In this document: positions 23,743 to 34,931 of the stretch, piece after piece
How positions within the stretch are numbered: the stretch's first letter is position 1
How the letters are laid out: each line of letters starts with the position of its first letter
Origin: Fistulifera solaris
Taxonomy: Eukaryota; Bacillariophyta; Bacillariophyceae; Naviculales; Stauroneidaceae
Direction: 5' to 3'
Assembly (NCBI GenBank): GCA_030295235.1
Contig: AP026156.1
Coordinates: 137,001-201,000, forward strand
Length of the DNA stretch: 64,000 nt
Notes under the pieces: model-generated
Seen by the model: the letters and a program-made list of their open reading frames with translations, nothing else
Told to the model about the DNA's origin: nothing
Database searches by the model: none
Position numbers and translations under genes: made by a program

Positions 23743-24540
23743 ATGTCATTTCTCGGCCATTACGATGCCATGCTTGATTCGATCGCGTCGGACGACGACG
23801 AGGATGTACGGCACATTATTCCTCCGGACGACGAAGCGAGTGAATCCTCTTTGGGCATGACCATTGTCTCGAGTGCGCCATCCTATGAAGAAGAAATCGT
23901 CTTTGAATGGCCTTCTTCTGCAATGCAACAATCCGAGCATATTCCCATGTCGCTTTCGACACAGGAATCGATGTCCTTGACCATGCATTCTTCTTGGGTT
24001 CTTGCAACTCACCCGCACGACATTGTTCCCGACGATGAAAACAGCAATGGCAACCATTCGGAATTGTCCTTTCAACCATCTTCGGTACCCAGTAGTGATT
24101 GTGAAGATCATCTATGGACGAGCAGCAGCAGCAGTAGCAGTTCCTCCTCTACTACTTCGATGATTCCGTCTGCGAGGGACGTTGACGACGATTGGGAACA
24201 CATTCATCGCGTGTGTCACGATGAGCAAGGTGTGTATTTACAAACTTCCAATACTACCTTGGTGAAAGCACCATGGTCGAATTGGTATCAAACCTGTCGT
24301 CGGAAGACGATTGGGACGAACTGAAATCGCGCGTGCAAGAAATCTTGCATGCCTTGGATGATTTGGAATCGTATACCGCGGAAGAATTGTTGGCCTTGTG
24401 GATTGAACAAGAAGAAGAGTTGTTTTGGAATTCGAAGCCTCCTGCAGCAGACGAAGGACTCTCGGTGCGGAGGGGGAGAAGCGGTGGCCGTAGCGGCCGC
24501 GGTGGCTTCGTTTGGAGTACTCATGTTGCGAAGGTCGTGA
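23743..24540 (+). CDS. Acidic Ser-rich protein of unknown function, possible C-terminal anchor
   Basis: The frame from Met 23743 is Asp/Glu/Ser-rich with a poly-Ser run and ends at 24324. A second frame continues with clear coding character (SSEDDWDELKSRVQEIL, LESYTAEELLALWIEQEEELF). The last frame ends in a short hydrophobic stretch (EAVAVAAAVASFGVLMLRRS). Adding one base near GCACCATGG (24270) and removing one at the GGGGG run (24471-24475) yields a single 265-aa protein with a tail-anchor-like end. If the sequence is right as written, the products are a 193-aa protein and possibly a separate 107-aa frame at 24273..24596. No domain was recognised. Confidence 0.5.
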
Positions 24541-24579
24541 ATCAAAAGACGTCGTTGATTTCATTTTATAATGTGTCTG

Positions 24580-25467
24580 TTAAAATATTTTTTTAAAATT
24601 TCTTTTTTGATTACTTTTTTGTAACCTGTTCTGTGGCAGCGCTATTCTCTTTCGCGGTCTTTTTTCTTCTTTTTTCTTCGCTTGATCCCCCCGCTCGTAG
24701 GCTTCAATGGACAAATCGGCGAGACGTTCTTTTTCCCGTTGGGCTTGTCGTTTCGCAATTTGTTCCGCGGTCAATCCGGCATTTTCCGATTTAATGGCCA
24801 CACCGGCAATGTGCGGTGTCAACACCAGGTCGACATCGTCATATCCCACTTCTTCGAAGATGGGTGGACGTCCATCGTCCGGTGTTTCGCCCGATACGGA
24901 ATATAAATTCTCCACGTACTCCAAATAGTTTTCACCGTTCACTTCGGTGCGTTCGACAAACAAGAACCGACCGCCGGGTTTCAAAACACGCGCGGCTTCC
25001 CGAATACTCTTTTTCCAATCCAAACCATTTTCCAACATCTTTTCGGCCGATTGCAACGAAACGACGACATCGATGGAATCATCGGGAGTTTCACACAAAT
25101 CATCGGCCCGTTGATCGACAAAGGTGACAAGACCGGCATTCCGACGATCTTGCGTTTGTTGCAATTGTCTTCGTTGTGCCACCGTCAATTGTCCGTCTTT
25201 TTCGAGAGAACTAGTAATAATTTCCCGAATCGTTCGTGGCACAAAGGTGACAATGCGTCCATCTTGGACGCCCAATTGCAAACAAGTATCGGCGGCCCGG
25301 GGGGTTTGATTGGTACACAGGGCCGCCGAGACCCATTCGGTGCGCAACGATGTCACGACATCGAGATTGACCATTTGTTGTGCTGAATTAAGGCGCGACT
25401 TCGTAGGAGGAGTAAACGCATCGCACGACACGAGAAAGATCAGAGAAGCTGCGAAGAGGAATTTCAT
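24580..25467 (-). CDS. Plastid-targeted SAM-dependent methyltransferase-like protein
   Basis: 295 aa, single exon. The N-terminus MKFLFAASLIFLVSCDAF has the signal peptide plus DAF junction of diatom plastid preproteins. The core resembles class I methyltransferases from the middle of the fold onward: DDSIDVVVSLQSAEKM, REAARVLKPGGRFLFVERTE. The glycine-rich SAM motif I is replaced by a weak LQLGVQDGRIV, so SAM binding is uncertain. The C-terminus is highly charged and coiled-coil-like, rich in Lys/Glu/Gln. Its 3' end is 39 nt from the convergent acidic-protein gene. Confidence 0.7.
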   Translation of the reverse strand: MKFLFAASLIFLVSCDAFTPPTKSRLNSAQQMVNLDVVTSLRTEWVSAALCTNQTPRAADTCLQLGVQDGRIVTFVPRTIREIITSSLEKDGQLTVAQRRQLQQTQDRRNAGLVTFVDQRADDLCETPDDSIDVVVSLQSAEKMLENGLDWKKSIREAARVLKPGGRFLFVERTEVNGENYLEYVENLYSVSGETPDDGRPPIFEEVGYDDVDLVLTPHIAGVAIKSENAGLTAEQIAKRQAQREKERLADLSIEAYERGDQAKKKEEKRPRKRIALPQNRLQKSNQKRNFKKIF

Positions 25468-26235
25468 GGTATGACTCGTGTGTTATTGCGGAAAGAATAT
25501 TGTTGATTGAATACGTACAAAAGGTACCGTCCGATTCGTATTCTCAAAAGGGTAACAGCAAGAATAAAGAGAACGAAACACAATAATAACAATTGTTTGT
25601 TCCTTGTTGTTAACGCAATGTTGATTTGTCGAACATGCTGGCACGTCGCGATGGCAAAAACAAAAAAGTTCAACTTCGTCACTACAGTCCGTCATGCGAC
25701 CGTTAAAGTGGACGGCGCACGCACACAGGCCAGACAACCATCGTACAAACAGACAGACGGAAATCTTCGGCGACGTTGAAGCGACGATCCTCGTCGCGAA
25801 GGGCGAACTTGACGTTGGCGGATCGAGTGGATGTGACGTACACGGGCGTTGCGGCGGTTCCTTGCATCCAGCTCGTTTACTTTTCCTTTTCTCTCTATTG
25901 ATTGTCAATCAAGGTGCGTGCACCATGGGGATTCTGCCTTGAATGAGTGTTGTAGTAGTAATAGTGTGCTGATTCGAATGCAATTGTGTACTTGGTGGTG
26001 CGGCAAGGGGACGGAAGGGTTGCAAATTATTTGAAGAATCTTATGACACACAGAAAGGAGCAGATGGCAAAAAAAGCTCCGGCATTTACCTTCTTGAAAC
26101 GGGTCTTTTGTATCATTCCTCCATCGTAGCCTTCATTTCTTTTACAATAAAGAGGTCGTATTGATTTACAAAATCAGCCAGAATTCTCACTCTCATTATT
26201 ATTTCCTTTTTCACTGCAGTCGAATAATTGGAAAT
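25468..26235. promoter_or_regulatory. Divergent promoter region of two plastid-protein genes
   Basis: The methyltransferase-like gene (minus) and the Rieske-like gene (plus) diverge from here. TGACGT elements occur at 25810-25815 and 25834-25839. Several open frames cross it but none has recognisable protein character. Confidence 0.35.
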
Positions 26236-26873
26236 ATGAAGGCCTTTATCCTTGCTACTCTCTTTGCCGCCGTTTCGGCTTTCACCAGCAGCCCCAAGAC
26301 GTCGGTACGTTTTGAAAAAGTAACAGTGTAACAAGCATTCAAGTTTTTATTTTGTGATCGAACTCTCATTTTCCCTTCTTTGCCTTTTTCACAGTTCGTC
26401 AGCAAGACGGCCTTGAACGCCAAACAAGTGCCGTCCAAGTTGGAATACTGCCCCTGCATTCCTCTTTCGGACCTTCCCAAACCCGGCAAGGCCACGTCCG
26501 GTGTCGCCGGAGGACTCGCGATTTGCATTGCCGTCGACAGCAAAGGCAGTGTGTACGCCCTCGGTGACAAGTGCCCCCGATCAACCAGCCCCTTTCCTTT
26601 GGCAAAGTCAATGCCGATGGCACCATTGAAGATCCCCTCTTGGGCACCAAGTTCAGTCTCAAGACGGGCGATGTCGTCAGCTGGTGCCCATCCGGCATTG
26701 GCAAGATTTTGGGTGGTGCCTTTTCGCCCACCGGTGTCCCCGTGTACCCCGTCCGTCAACGTGGTGGCAACATTGAAGTTCAGGTCGATGTCAATGCCAA
26801 GTACAACTTTGAAGCCAACTACTGGTCGGGTATCTTGGATGCTCAAGGAAAGGACACGGGTACCTACTATTAA
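26236..26873 (+). CDS. Plastid-targeted Rieske-like protein lacking the usual cluster ligands
   Basis: Exon 1 (26236..26304) encodes MKAFILATLFAAVSAF, a signal peptide with the SAF junction of diatom plastid proteins. A 90-nt intron (GTACGT...TCACAG) precedes exon 2 (26395..26873). The frame breaks at the CCCCC run (26574-26578); one extra C joins GSVYALGDKCP to PINQPLSFGKVN, giving 182 aa. The mature part resembles a Rieske beta-fold: AICIAVDSKGSVYAL, then PLLGTKFSLKTGDVVSWCPSG, then VPVYPVRQRGGNIEV. The positions where Rieske proteins have CxH and CxxH do not carry the histidines, so a [2Fe-2S] cluster is unlikely. A structural or photosystem-associated role is possible. Confidence 0.65.
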
Positions 26874-27356
26874 GTTTTCTTGGATGTAGGTGTAATCTCC
26901 ATGGCGCTATAGACCTTTTCTAGTTTTAGAATGTGTTTGTCGTATCGTAGACCTATTTGCGGATGTTGGATGAATGCTCTAGTTGATCAGTTATATTCCG
27001 ACGGTCACCAAAAGCTTTTTTTAAAGCCATAGGTAAGTTACGGAGTAGATCATTCTGAAAGATGGAGATGGATCCTCCGAACACGACTCAATCAGTAAGA
27101 CCCGGATCTTTCTTTCATGTCGCCGACGTCATCATCTCACAGTAGAACAAAAAGTACAAATGTCACGACCCTTCAACGGAAACACGAGTGTTGACTGTTG
27201 GCCGCGAAGACGAAGCATGCGGCTATTTTTCACACCCGCCATCATGGCGAAAAGGGACTCGAAACGAAACGCCGCTGCTGCAGAACAGAATAATTGAATT
27301 AATAACATTGAATACAATCGTCTCTATTTATCTCTCCTTTCCTTTGACGAAAAGCA
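26874..27356. other. Intergenic, promoter of the VAMP gene
   Basis: Contains a TACGGAGTA motif at 27039-27047 and an ACGTCA element at 27126-27131. Nothing else was recognised. Confidence 0.35.
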
Positions 27357-28204
27357 ATGACAATTGTGTATGCGCTCGTGTCGGTCGGAGGCAAAAATGT
27401 CTTGGCCGAATATACCGCAACATCCGGTGAGTTTGAAAGAGAGAGAAAGACCTGTGTATGTTCTTTTTCGTTTTGAAGTGTCTCACACACACGGAAAGCC
27501 ACAGGCAATTTTCCTACGGTCACACGGGTCTTGTTGGCGAAAATTCCCGCGCACGATGGTCAAATGACGTATCAATACGATAATTACAATTTTCATTACA
27601 TTGTCGAAGGCGGTGTGTGTTTTTTGTGCATGTCCGACCAGGCCAACAAACACCGGATTCCGTACGCCTTTTTGAATGATATGAAAGCACGATTTTGGGC
27701 CCAATTTGGCAACGAAGAACCGCTGCAAGCCATTGCGTTTTCGTACAATGAATCCTTTGCTCCTATCCTAGAAGAACGCATGAATTTTTACAATTCCGAA
27801 GAAGCGGACCAAACGATTGATAACATTGGTGCCGTCAAAAGTCAAATTGAAGATGTGAAACAAGTCATGGTACAGAATATTGAAAAGGTGCGTGTGGCAA
27901 AAAGAGGACTTTTGCGGTTTCATTTTAGTCGCGTACTCACTCTTCCTGTGCTTCCTGTGGATTTACTTGTATATAGGTTCTGGAACGGGGAGAAAAAATC
28001 GAATTGCTCGTGGACAAGACGGATCGTCTCAATCAACAAGCCTTTCGTTTCGAATCATCGAGTCGCAATCTCCGCCGAGCCATGTATTGGCGGAAGATGC
28101 GGTGCTACGCGTATATGGGTGTCGCTGCATTGGTCCTCCTATTGGTAGGATCGGCGTCCTTGTGCGGGGGTGTGGACTTTCGTCATTGTCGGGCTCATCA
28201 TTGA
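27357..28204 (+). CDS. R-SNARE of the VAMP7/longin type
   Basis: Exons 27357..27426, 27505..27887 and 27977..28204 give 226 aa. The N-terminus MTIVYALVSVGGKNVLAEYT begins a longin domain, continuing with YNFHYIVEGGVCFLCMSD and FLNDMKARFWAQF. The SNARE helix (about residues 133-190) includes IGAVKSQIEDVKQVMVQNIE, the central Arg of the zero layer (VLERGEKIELLVDKTDRL) and SSRNLRRAMYWRK. One C-terminal membrane anchor follows (YMGVAALVLLLVGSASL). VAMP7-class SNAREs drive fusion at endosomes, vacuole and plasma membrane. Confidence 0.9.
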
Positions 28205-28323
28205 GTATCTAGCAAATCTTATGAAAGACATTTCGGATTCATCTCTTTCTTTTTTCACCATGAACGGTAAAGGAGTATTTTCATGTATTAATTTAATTCG
28301 ATTTTACCTAAAAAGTTATAAGC

Positions 28324-29919
28324 TCACGCCACGAAATCGACATTGTATTCGCCGTCAAAAGCCATTTCGGTTTCATCAAAGCCCACGGTAGGGAACGAAC
28401 AAGCAAATTCGCTCACTTCTTTGCGCAATTGCACCAAATCGGCATCCACGGAAGGACCCACGGCACACAGTTCGCGGAATCCCTTCAACTTTTGACCCTG
28501 TTCCGTCTGTTTCAATTTGAGGGCAATTTGGACGGCCCGGTCAAAAAAGTGCGCCACTTTGGCGAAATCGTCTTCCATCAAGCCGCGGGACGTGAGTGCG
28601 GGAGTTCCCATGCGAATGCCACCGGGCATGAGGGCCGACGTATCCCCCGGAATCGTGTTCTTGTTGGTGGCAATGCACGCCAATTCGAGGACGCGTTCGA
28701 CGCGTGCCCCATCAATCTGTTTGGACGATTTGACATCAATTAATACCAAATGATTGTCGGTGCCACCACTGACCAAGTGGTAACCCAAGGTCTGGAGTTC
28801 TTGCGCCAATCGGGCACAATTCGCCAAGACTTGCTTTTGGTATTCGACAAACCCGGGTGTCGACGCTTGTTTCAAACAAGTGGCCAATGCTCCAATGGTG
28901 TGGTTGTGCGGTCCCCCTTGCAAACCGGGAAAAACGGCAAAATTGATTTTCTCTTCGTAATCATAAAAGACCGGATTACCCTTCTTGTCATTTCCTTTCA
29001 GGCCTTTGCGATAGAAAATCATGGCCCCCGAGGACCTCGTAAACTTTTATGCGTCGTCGTGGTGACAATATCGGCCCACGGAAAGCAGGACGGAATCACT
29101 TCGGCCGCAATGAGTCCACTAATGTGCGCCATATCCGCCAATACGTAGGCACCCACTTGATCGGCAATGGCACGAATCCGTTCGTAATCAATGAGACGCG
29201 AATACGCGGACGCTCCGGCCACAATGAGTTTCGGACGAAACAATTCGGCACTTTGTTCCATTTGATCGTAATCAATCAAACCGGTCGATTCATCGAGACG
29301 GTACGGCATCGATTCAAAGTAACGCGAGACCATGGAAATCTTTTTTGTCGGAGTTTGATAGCCATGAGACAAGTGTCCTCCGTGCGGTAGATCCAACGAA
29401 AGAATACGGTCGTGTGTGTTGAGAAGTGCTGTGTAAACCTAGAGAGTATGTGTGATGATGAATGAGAAAACGAACGAAATCCAATCCAACATTCCCCGAC
29501 GGACGCACCTGAAAATTCGCGGGCGATCCCGAAAGAGACTGCACATTGACACCCCATTCGTCCGGATTGAGATGAAAGGCCTCTAAGGCGCGTTGTTGAC
29601 ACAAGAGTTCGACTTGATCAATGTTTTCATTCCCACCATAATACCGTGCCCCGGGATATCCTTCACTGTACTTGTTTGACAAGACGGAACCCAAAGCTTC
29701 CAAAACGGCTTTGGACGTGAAGTTTTCACTAGCAATCAAAACTAGACTGTTACGTTGACGCGCTTTTTCTTGTTCAATTAATTGTAAGAGTTCTGGATCG
29801 GTTTCGGCGAGACTATGATTGAGACTTGATCCGACGGAAGAGGACAAAGGGCGGAGGAACGAAGCACGCGGAAGTGTTCGTGTCGCCCATCGTGCAGCGG
29901 TTTTTGTGAAAGATAGCAT
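28324..29919 (-). CDS. SHMT: Serine hydroxymethyltransferase, mitochondrial
   Basis: Exon 1 is 29919..29509; a 70-nt intron precedes exon 2, which begins at 29438. The N-terminus ([20 protein letters not shown]) is Arg/Ser/Thr-rich and acidic-poor, a mitochondrial presequence. Family motifs include [54 protein letters not shown] and [14 protein letters not shown], where the Lys forms the PLP aldimine, then [14 protein letters not shown]. The enzyme converts serine and THF to glycine and methylene-THF, and is coupled to glycine decarboxylase in photorespiration. The frame breaks at the GGGGG run (29023-29027) between RGPRG and MIFYRKG; one extra G restores ~508 aa. Confidence 0.92.
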
Positions 29920-30524
29920 GATTGTTTATATCTAATTCAGCTAAGGAGACGAATGCTAGCTTTGTTTCTCGAATTGATCGTTCTTTTGTTTCGTTGCTAG
30001 GATTGAAGAATGATCAATGACACGCAAGAATGATTATGCTTTCAATAGATGAAGCGCAACAAAAACGAGACGCGAAGACGACGCAACGATGACGTAAGCG
30101 CAAAGAACAGTCCACTATGTTGTTCATAGTGCAGCTCGGTGCGGTATTGACCGAATGAACGGGACCCGGCTCTTCGATGACGACGAGGCTGAGACGATGG
30201 GATTGCTATTCGGCTTTGCCAGAAATAAAAACAAACCATTTTTGTTTTGCATTAGCATTGACAGATCAGTGTATCTGCATTGTAAAGGCTTGCGCTGCAA
30301 AAATCGATAGGTCCGTTACGAAAGCAAACGGACGATCAATTGGTAATGGCAATCAACAACACTATTGTGTGTGCCCTCATTTTCGAATAGGAGAAAGTGC
30401 GGACGGTTCGTTCTACACACATAATACTTCAACATGCTTTTACTGCATAAAAATAGTTCTATAGCTTCAAACATCATGAAACACCGACATCCGAACAAAG
30501 CAGCAGAACTAAACCATGCTAAAG
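29920..30524. other. Intergenic, SHMT promoter and NOT2 3' flank
   Basis: A TGACGTAA element lies at 30090-30097, about 170 nt before the SHMT start. No gene was recognised. Confidence 0.35.
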
Positions 30525-31767
30525 CTAAGAGCTTGGAAATTTCACTCTTACTTCCTCTTCCGAAAGAAAACCAAGGTTTTGATTCATGCTGCCATTGAAC
30601 AGACGCCGTTCCCATGAGTTGATATCAAAGTACAGGTAAGAGCCGTTGTCGCGTTTGAACCACAGCTTCAGTTCGCCGTGGTATCGCCATTCGCGGGTGT
30701 AGAGTTCTTGGGCGGCGTAGGCTTGCAGAACATCTTTCGGCAGAGAATAAAAAATGTAGAACAACGTTTCCAGCTGAAATTTTGATAAATGTCCCGTTTT
30801 TAATGCCGGTGCTTGCATGTAATAGCAGGATGGCAACTGATATTATTGTAGAAGGAGTCATGAGCCACCAGTTGACTCACCAAAGAACAGAGAAACTCCA
30901 TTTCGAACGTACCTGGAAATGAGGTTCTTTCGCGGGTGCTCCATCGGACCAAGGTCCTGAAAAAGTAGAATAGATCTGCTCTGTTGATCCTAAATTCAAT
31001 CCCAGTAATGTCAAATCGGAGCCCAGTGCCAGTGCATTTCGATCCGCATCGGTCATTCGAATGACACCCAAAAGTCCCAACAGACCATAATCACCACTCA
31101 GTGCACTACCCCCTGCTACTACTGACGCCGCGGAGCCTATCGCTCCCGCCGAAGGAGCCGATCGGTTCATTGGTGGATGTTGCGTTGATCCAGGTTGCTG
31201 AAGGCCGCGCAGGGCACCAAGTCCGCCCAAGCCAGTATTTCCGAGCAACCCTGAAGCTCCGTCTAGTTGCAAGCCGTCCATTTCCGGTTTGTACATAGCC
31301 AGTCCACTGGATTGATTTCTCCCAATCGAAGATGGTAAGAGCGATCCATTGGAAGGTCCCACCACTCCGGAATTGGGTGCCGAACCCGTACTCAAGGCCG
31401 GAAAATCCTCTGACGCCATGTTGAAGTTTCCATTCCCCGTCATGGCCAGTCGGTATTTTCCTTGACCTTGCATCATCTGTTGGTGGGCCATTATTTGCTG
31501 TTGTTGTTGATGTTGTTGCCGTAACGCCGCGAGCCCCGATCCACCCAGTGTCGGAAAATCACTCAAATCGAACGAAGTTGTCCCTCCCGTCAATTCATTC
31601 CCAAAATTCGTATTGTTGTTATTATTATTGAGTGATGAGAAACCACCCTCTAGTAGATCGGACGGACCGCTGCTAAACATCCCCAAGTTCAAATAATCGG
31701 TAGTACCTCCGGAGCTTCTTCCGTCGACGGAAGAAGCAGCCGAAGAGGCTGTACTGGGTGCCTCCAT
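30525..31767 (-). CDS. CNOT2: CCR4-NOT complex subunit NOT2 (CNOT2)
   Basis: Exons 31767..30913 and 30836..30525 flank a 76-nt GTACGT...ATCAG intron, giving 388 aa. The N-terminal half is low-complexity (poly-Asn, Gln-rich) with the NOT2 motifs DFPTLG and DFPALS. The C-terminal NOT box is unmistakable: LALGSDLTLLGLNLGS, IYSTFSGPW, FQLETLFYIFYSLPKD, LYTREWRYHGELKLWF, and YLYFDINSWERRLF. NOT2 binds NOT1 and NOT3/5 to form the module that recruits the deadenylase and decapping factors to mRNA. Confidence 0.93.
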
Positions 31768-32868
31768 TGTTTAATTATCTCACTGCAAGCGTAAAAAGGA
31801 ATAGTTAGAAACAATTGTTGATGATATACTCTTGAAATAATTTCTAAACGAAAAAGATATCATTTGCTGCGTAATTCGATGCTTCAGTAAAAACCGAGAA
31901 ACGCTATAACAATGTCCTTCTCGACGAATTTAATCAAGAAAGCTTCAATCGATGCTTTGTGTAGAAGCAAAACAAATGAAATAGAAAGAAAAGATGTTCG
32001 GCCTCAAAAGAAATACGCACTACAAACGACAACGTTTTCGCGCTGCGCCCGAAGACAGCTCTTGTGAAAACATTATTTCTCCACCATGCTAGCACAGGAG
32101 CCCGTTCCGCCCCCTCTATCGCACCTTTTATTTATAACCGATCAAGTAAATTGAATAATTCTAAAAAAACATAAAAAGACGACACACTATTCACCATGGT
32201 CGTCCTTACCTTGCAGCATTCGTTTTAGCACGGCGTGTTGTTATTGTTGTTGTAGTGGTCTATGCGTCGTCCGAAACCAAACGGCACGCAGTAACCTCTC
32301 ATCATCACCACGTGAAACGAGATGCTTTCGACGAAATGTCGCAGTTCGGTCATTCACTATAGGATCTTGGTACAGATTCGTGCACGAATTCGTTTTCTCT
32401 CGTCTCGTCTGTACTTGGGGGGTCATTCGAAGGTTGAATTATTGACTGCCTGGCGAAAGAGCTAGCTAGAGCTCTAGAGAGCCCCATCTTTGTTTTGAAC
32501 CATAGTCCACAATAGCTTCATCTACTTTGGTTGTGCCGGCTATACGGACAGCATTGGAATTTGTAATCCAAGCAAGTACGTTCAGAAAGCCCTCGTTTCT
32601 CAAAGAATAAGCATTAGGAATCGTTTCCAAAACACGAAATTAACAACTAGAAGTCGCTACAAAGAGACAATTACCAGGACTGCATTGATTAGATTTATTT
32701 CATGCTGTAAGATATTCATGGATTTGGTAAGTGTAGGTGTGTTATGGATCTCCTTTTTTTGAAAAATTTTGCCTTTTTACATTGTTTCTCAATTTTGTCC
32801 GTGTTTGTCAAAGAATATGCCATCCTGATTCATATATAGTTGCATTTGGGGACGCACATTGCGTCATT
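31768..32868. other. Long intergenic region without a recognised gene
   Basis: About 1.1 kb between the NOT2 start and the 3' end of the next minus-strand gene. It is A/T-rich in the first half. Small open frames lack protein-like composition. Confidence 0.4.
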
Positions 32869-33375
32869 TTAGGAATGTTTGCGAGGTTGTTGAATGGGAC
32901 GATGGATCACCGGAGGCAGCCGGGCCGTCGTTGGCTTGACTGGCAGGGGCGCGAAGGTCATGTTCTTGTGCCAATACGCCGGTGAAGTCTTGATCAAACT
33001 TCGTTCCTGGACGGCATACCGTGCGAGATGATGTTGATGTGGTTTGATGCGAACGGAATGCTGCGCCGGCTTAGGACGTCCGATCAATCCACGTTGACGA
33101 CGGACTTCCCATCGTTTGCGAATGTGACCAAAGTGATGACGCGCCTGTTCTTCCGCTTCTTCCAACAAGGCCAGCATAGCCATGGTCTCGACAAAGGCTT
33201 CACAGGCTTCCAACTCCGCGGCCTCTTGAGCGTCCGGTGGAAAACATTCCAAGGGGTCCTCAATGCCGTGTAAAATATCGTAAATATCTTGTTCCGTGGT
33301 GAGCACTAAAGACGGGACGCCATTGTTGTAAATGGCAAAGGCGTCTTCGGGAAGATCGAACGAAAGGGGTGCCAT
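32869..33375 (-). CDS. Hypothetical protein, 168 aa
   Basis: Single exon from Met 33375 (MAPLSFDLPEDAF). The N-terminal half is acidic and helical (DAQEAAELEACEAFVETMAM, LEEAEEQARHHF). The C-terminal half is basic and Pro/His-rich (RPKPAQHSVRIKPHQHH, PVKPTTARLPP). No signal peptide, membrane span or known domain. Composition and codon pattern look genuinely coding. Function unknown. Confidence 0.55.
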   Translation of the reverse strand: MAPLSFDLPEDAFAIYNNGVPSLVLTTEQDIYDILHGIEDPLECFPPDAQEAAELEACEAFVETMAMLALLEEAEEQARHHFGHIRKRWEVRRQRGLIGRPKPAQHSVRIKPHQHHLARYAVQERSLIKTSPAYWHKNMTFAPLPVKPTTARLPPVIHRPIQQPRKHS

Positions 33376-33878
33376 GGCGATTTGAAAAGGTGTGTAAGAT
33401 GAGAGAGCGAACGGATATTATAAGCCAAAGGATTTGGGTGGTTCGTTTTGTTGTGGATCGATCCTTTCCCATGGATGTCACATGGATGTCAAAGAAAATT
33501 GTTCTGTCGGAGATGTTTTGGATGCGTTTTCTCACGTAGGCATCAGTACTGCGGGCTACGCAGTACTTTTTCATTGATGCGAATGTTCGTTTCGTTTTCT
33601 TCGTGTGTTCTCGTTATAGCGAGCGCGAGAACGCGCACGTTCAGTACCCTCATCCCTATTGCAGCATAAGGGTCATTCATCTTGGATTGTTTCGAAGAAG
33701 AAAAATAAAAGACCCGCGCAAAAAGGGGACATCGACATCACGAGAAGAGACGCAAGAAACGAACGGAGTATACTAATATCTTTCACAAAAATTGTTTCGT
33801 TCCTTCATTCATTCCTTTGTTTGATACGAAACGACGCGAGCATAGAAAGACATTCATTTGAAACTGCAAGAAAGAATC
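33376..33878. promoter_or_regulatory. Bidirectional promoter region
   Basis: Lies between the divergent hypothetical gene and the transporter gene. It has a direct repeat ATGGATGTCA at 33471-33480 and 33482-33491. No gene was recognised. Confidence 0.35.
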
Positions 33879-34931
33879 ATGTTCAAAGGAGATCAAGCCT
33901 ACATTGCCTCGGTGGTGGCCACCTACTGGATCGTATCGATCAGTATGGTATACCTCAATAAAATTCTCATGAGCAGTGACACGGTGTCCATTCCGGCTCC
34001 ACTCTTCATTACGTGGTTTCAATGCGTCATTACCGCTCTCATTTGTTACGCCGCGGGAGAATTGGCGCATTCGAAACTGAAGCGCGAAGCGGACGAAGAA
34101 GAATCGTTGAACGACAATGGCAAACCGTCCTTTTGGGCCCAATTCCCCAAAGCACAGTATTTGATAGGAACCGGACAAAAAGTCTTTCCATTGTCGCTCG
34201 TGTTTGTGGGCATGATTACCTTTAACAATTTGTGTCTTAAATGGGTCGAAGTCTCGTTCTACAATGTGGCCCGTTCGTTGACCATTGTCTTTAACGTGAT
34301 TCTCACACAAGCCATGTTGGGAGGCTCCACGTCCGCACAAGTCCTGGGATGTCTTGGCATTGTCATTCTCGGATTCTTTGTCGGGGCCCAGGGAGAAATC
34401 AACTTTTCCGTTTGGGGCACGTTGGCCGGGGTCTTGTCGTCGCTGTTCGTGTCACTCAACTCGATTTATACCAAAAAAGTCTTGCCCGTCGTCGACAATG
34501 ATCACTGGAAATTGACCTTCTACAACAATGTCAATGCTTGTATTCTCTTTGTGCCCATGATATTGGTCTTTGAACACCAACCGCTCGCGGCGGCTTTTGG
34601 CAAACAATTCTTGTCACCCCTCTTTTGGTCGGCCATGATGATGGCGGGATTCTTTGGTTTTTCGATTGGGATTGTCACCGTGTTACAAATCAAGGCGACG
34701 AGTCCGTTGTCGCATAATATTAGCGGCACGGCCAAGGCGGCGGTGCAATCGATTTTGGCGTTTTATTTGTGGGGCAATGAATGGACGTTCTTGGGTCTTT
34801 TGGGAATTGCCATGGTGTTGGGTGGTTCGCTCCTCTATACCATCATTAAGATGAACGAAAGTGTGCCCAAGGTAACCTCGTCAACAACGAAAGAGGAAGA
34901 TGTGGAGCTTCAAAAGCCACTGAAGTCCTAA
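33879..34931 (+). CDS. Nucleotide-sugar transporter, GDP-fucose type (SLC35C1-like)
   Basis: 350 aa from Met 33879 (MFKGDQAYIAS), single exon, with about ten membrane spans of the DMT/TPT fold. Blocks typical of SLC35C1 are present: YLNKILMSSD, ITFNNLCLKWVEVSFYNVARSLTIVFNV, SLNSIYTKKVLP, WKLTFYNNVNACILF and SPLSHNISGTAKA. Members import GDP-fucose into the Golgi lumen in exchange for GMP. The C-terminus is charged and cytosolic. Substrate is inferred from family resemblance. Confidence 0.88.
   Translation: MFKGDQAYIASVVATYWIVSISMVYLNKILMSSDTVSIPAPLFITWFQCVITALICYAAGELAHSKLKREADEEESLNDNGKPSFWAQFPKAQYLIGTGQKVFPLSLVFVGMITFNNLCLKWVEVSFYNVARSLTIVFNVILTQAMLGGSTSAQVLGCLGIVILGFFVGAQGEINFSVWGTLAGVLSSLFVSLNSIYTKKVLPVVDNDHWKLTFYNNVNACILFVPMILVFEHQPLAAAFGKQFLSPLFWSAMMMAGFFGFSIGIVTVLQIKATSPLSHNISGTAKAAVQSILAFYLWGNEWTFLGLLGIAMVLGGSLLYTIIKMNESVPKVTSSTTKEEDVELQKPLKS

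Noticed and set aside
26211-26846. A 211-aa minus-strand frame
   Set aside because: It is the antisense of the plastid Rieske-like gene, whose signal peptide, splice sites and product are coherent on the plus strand.
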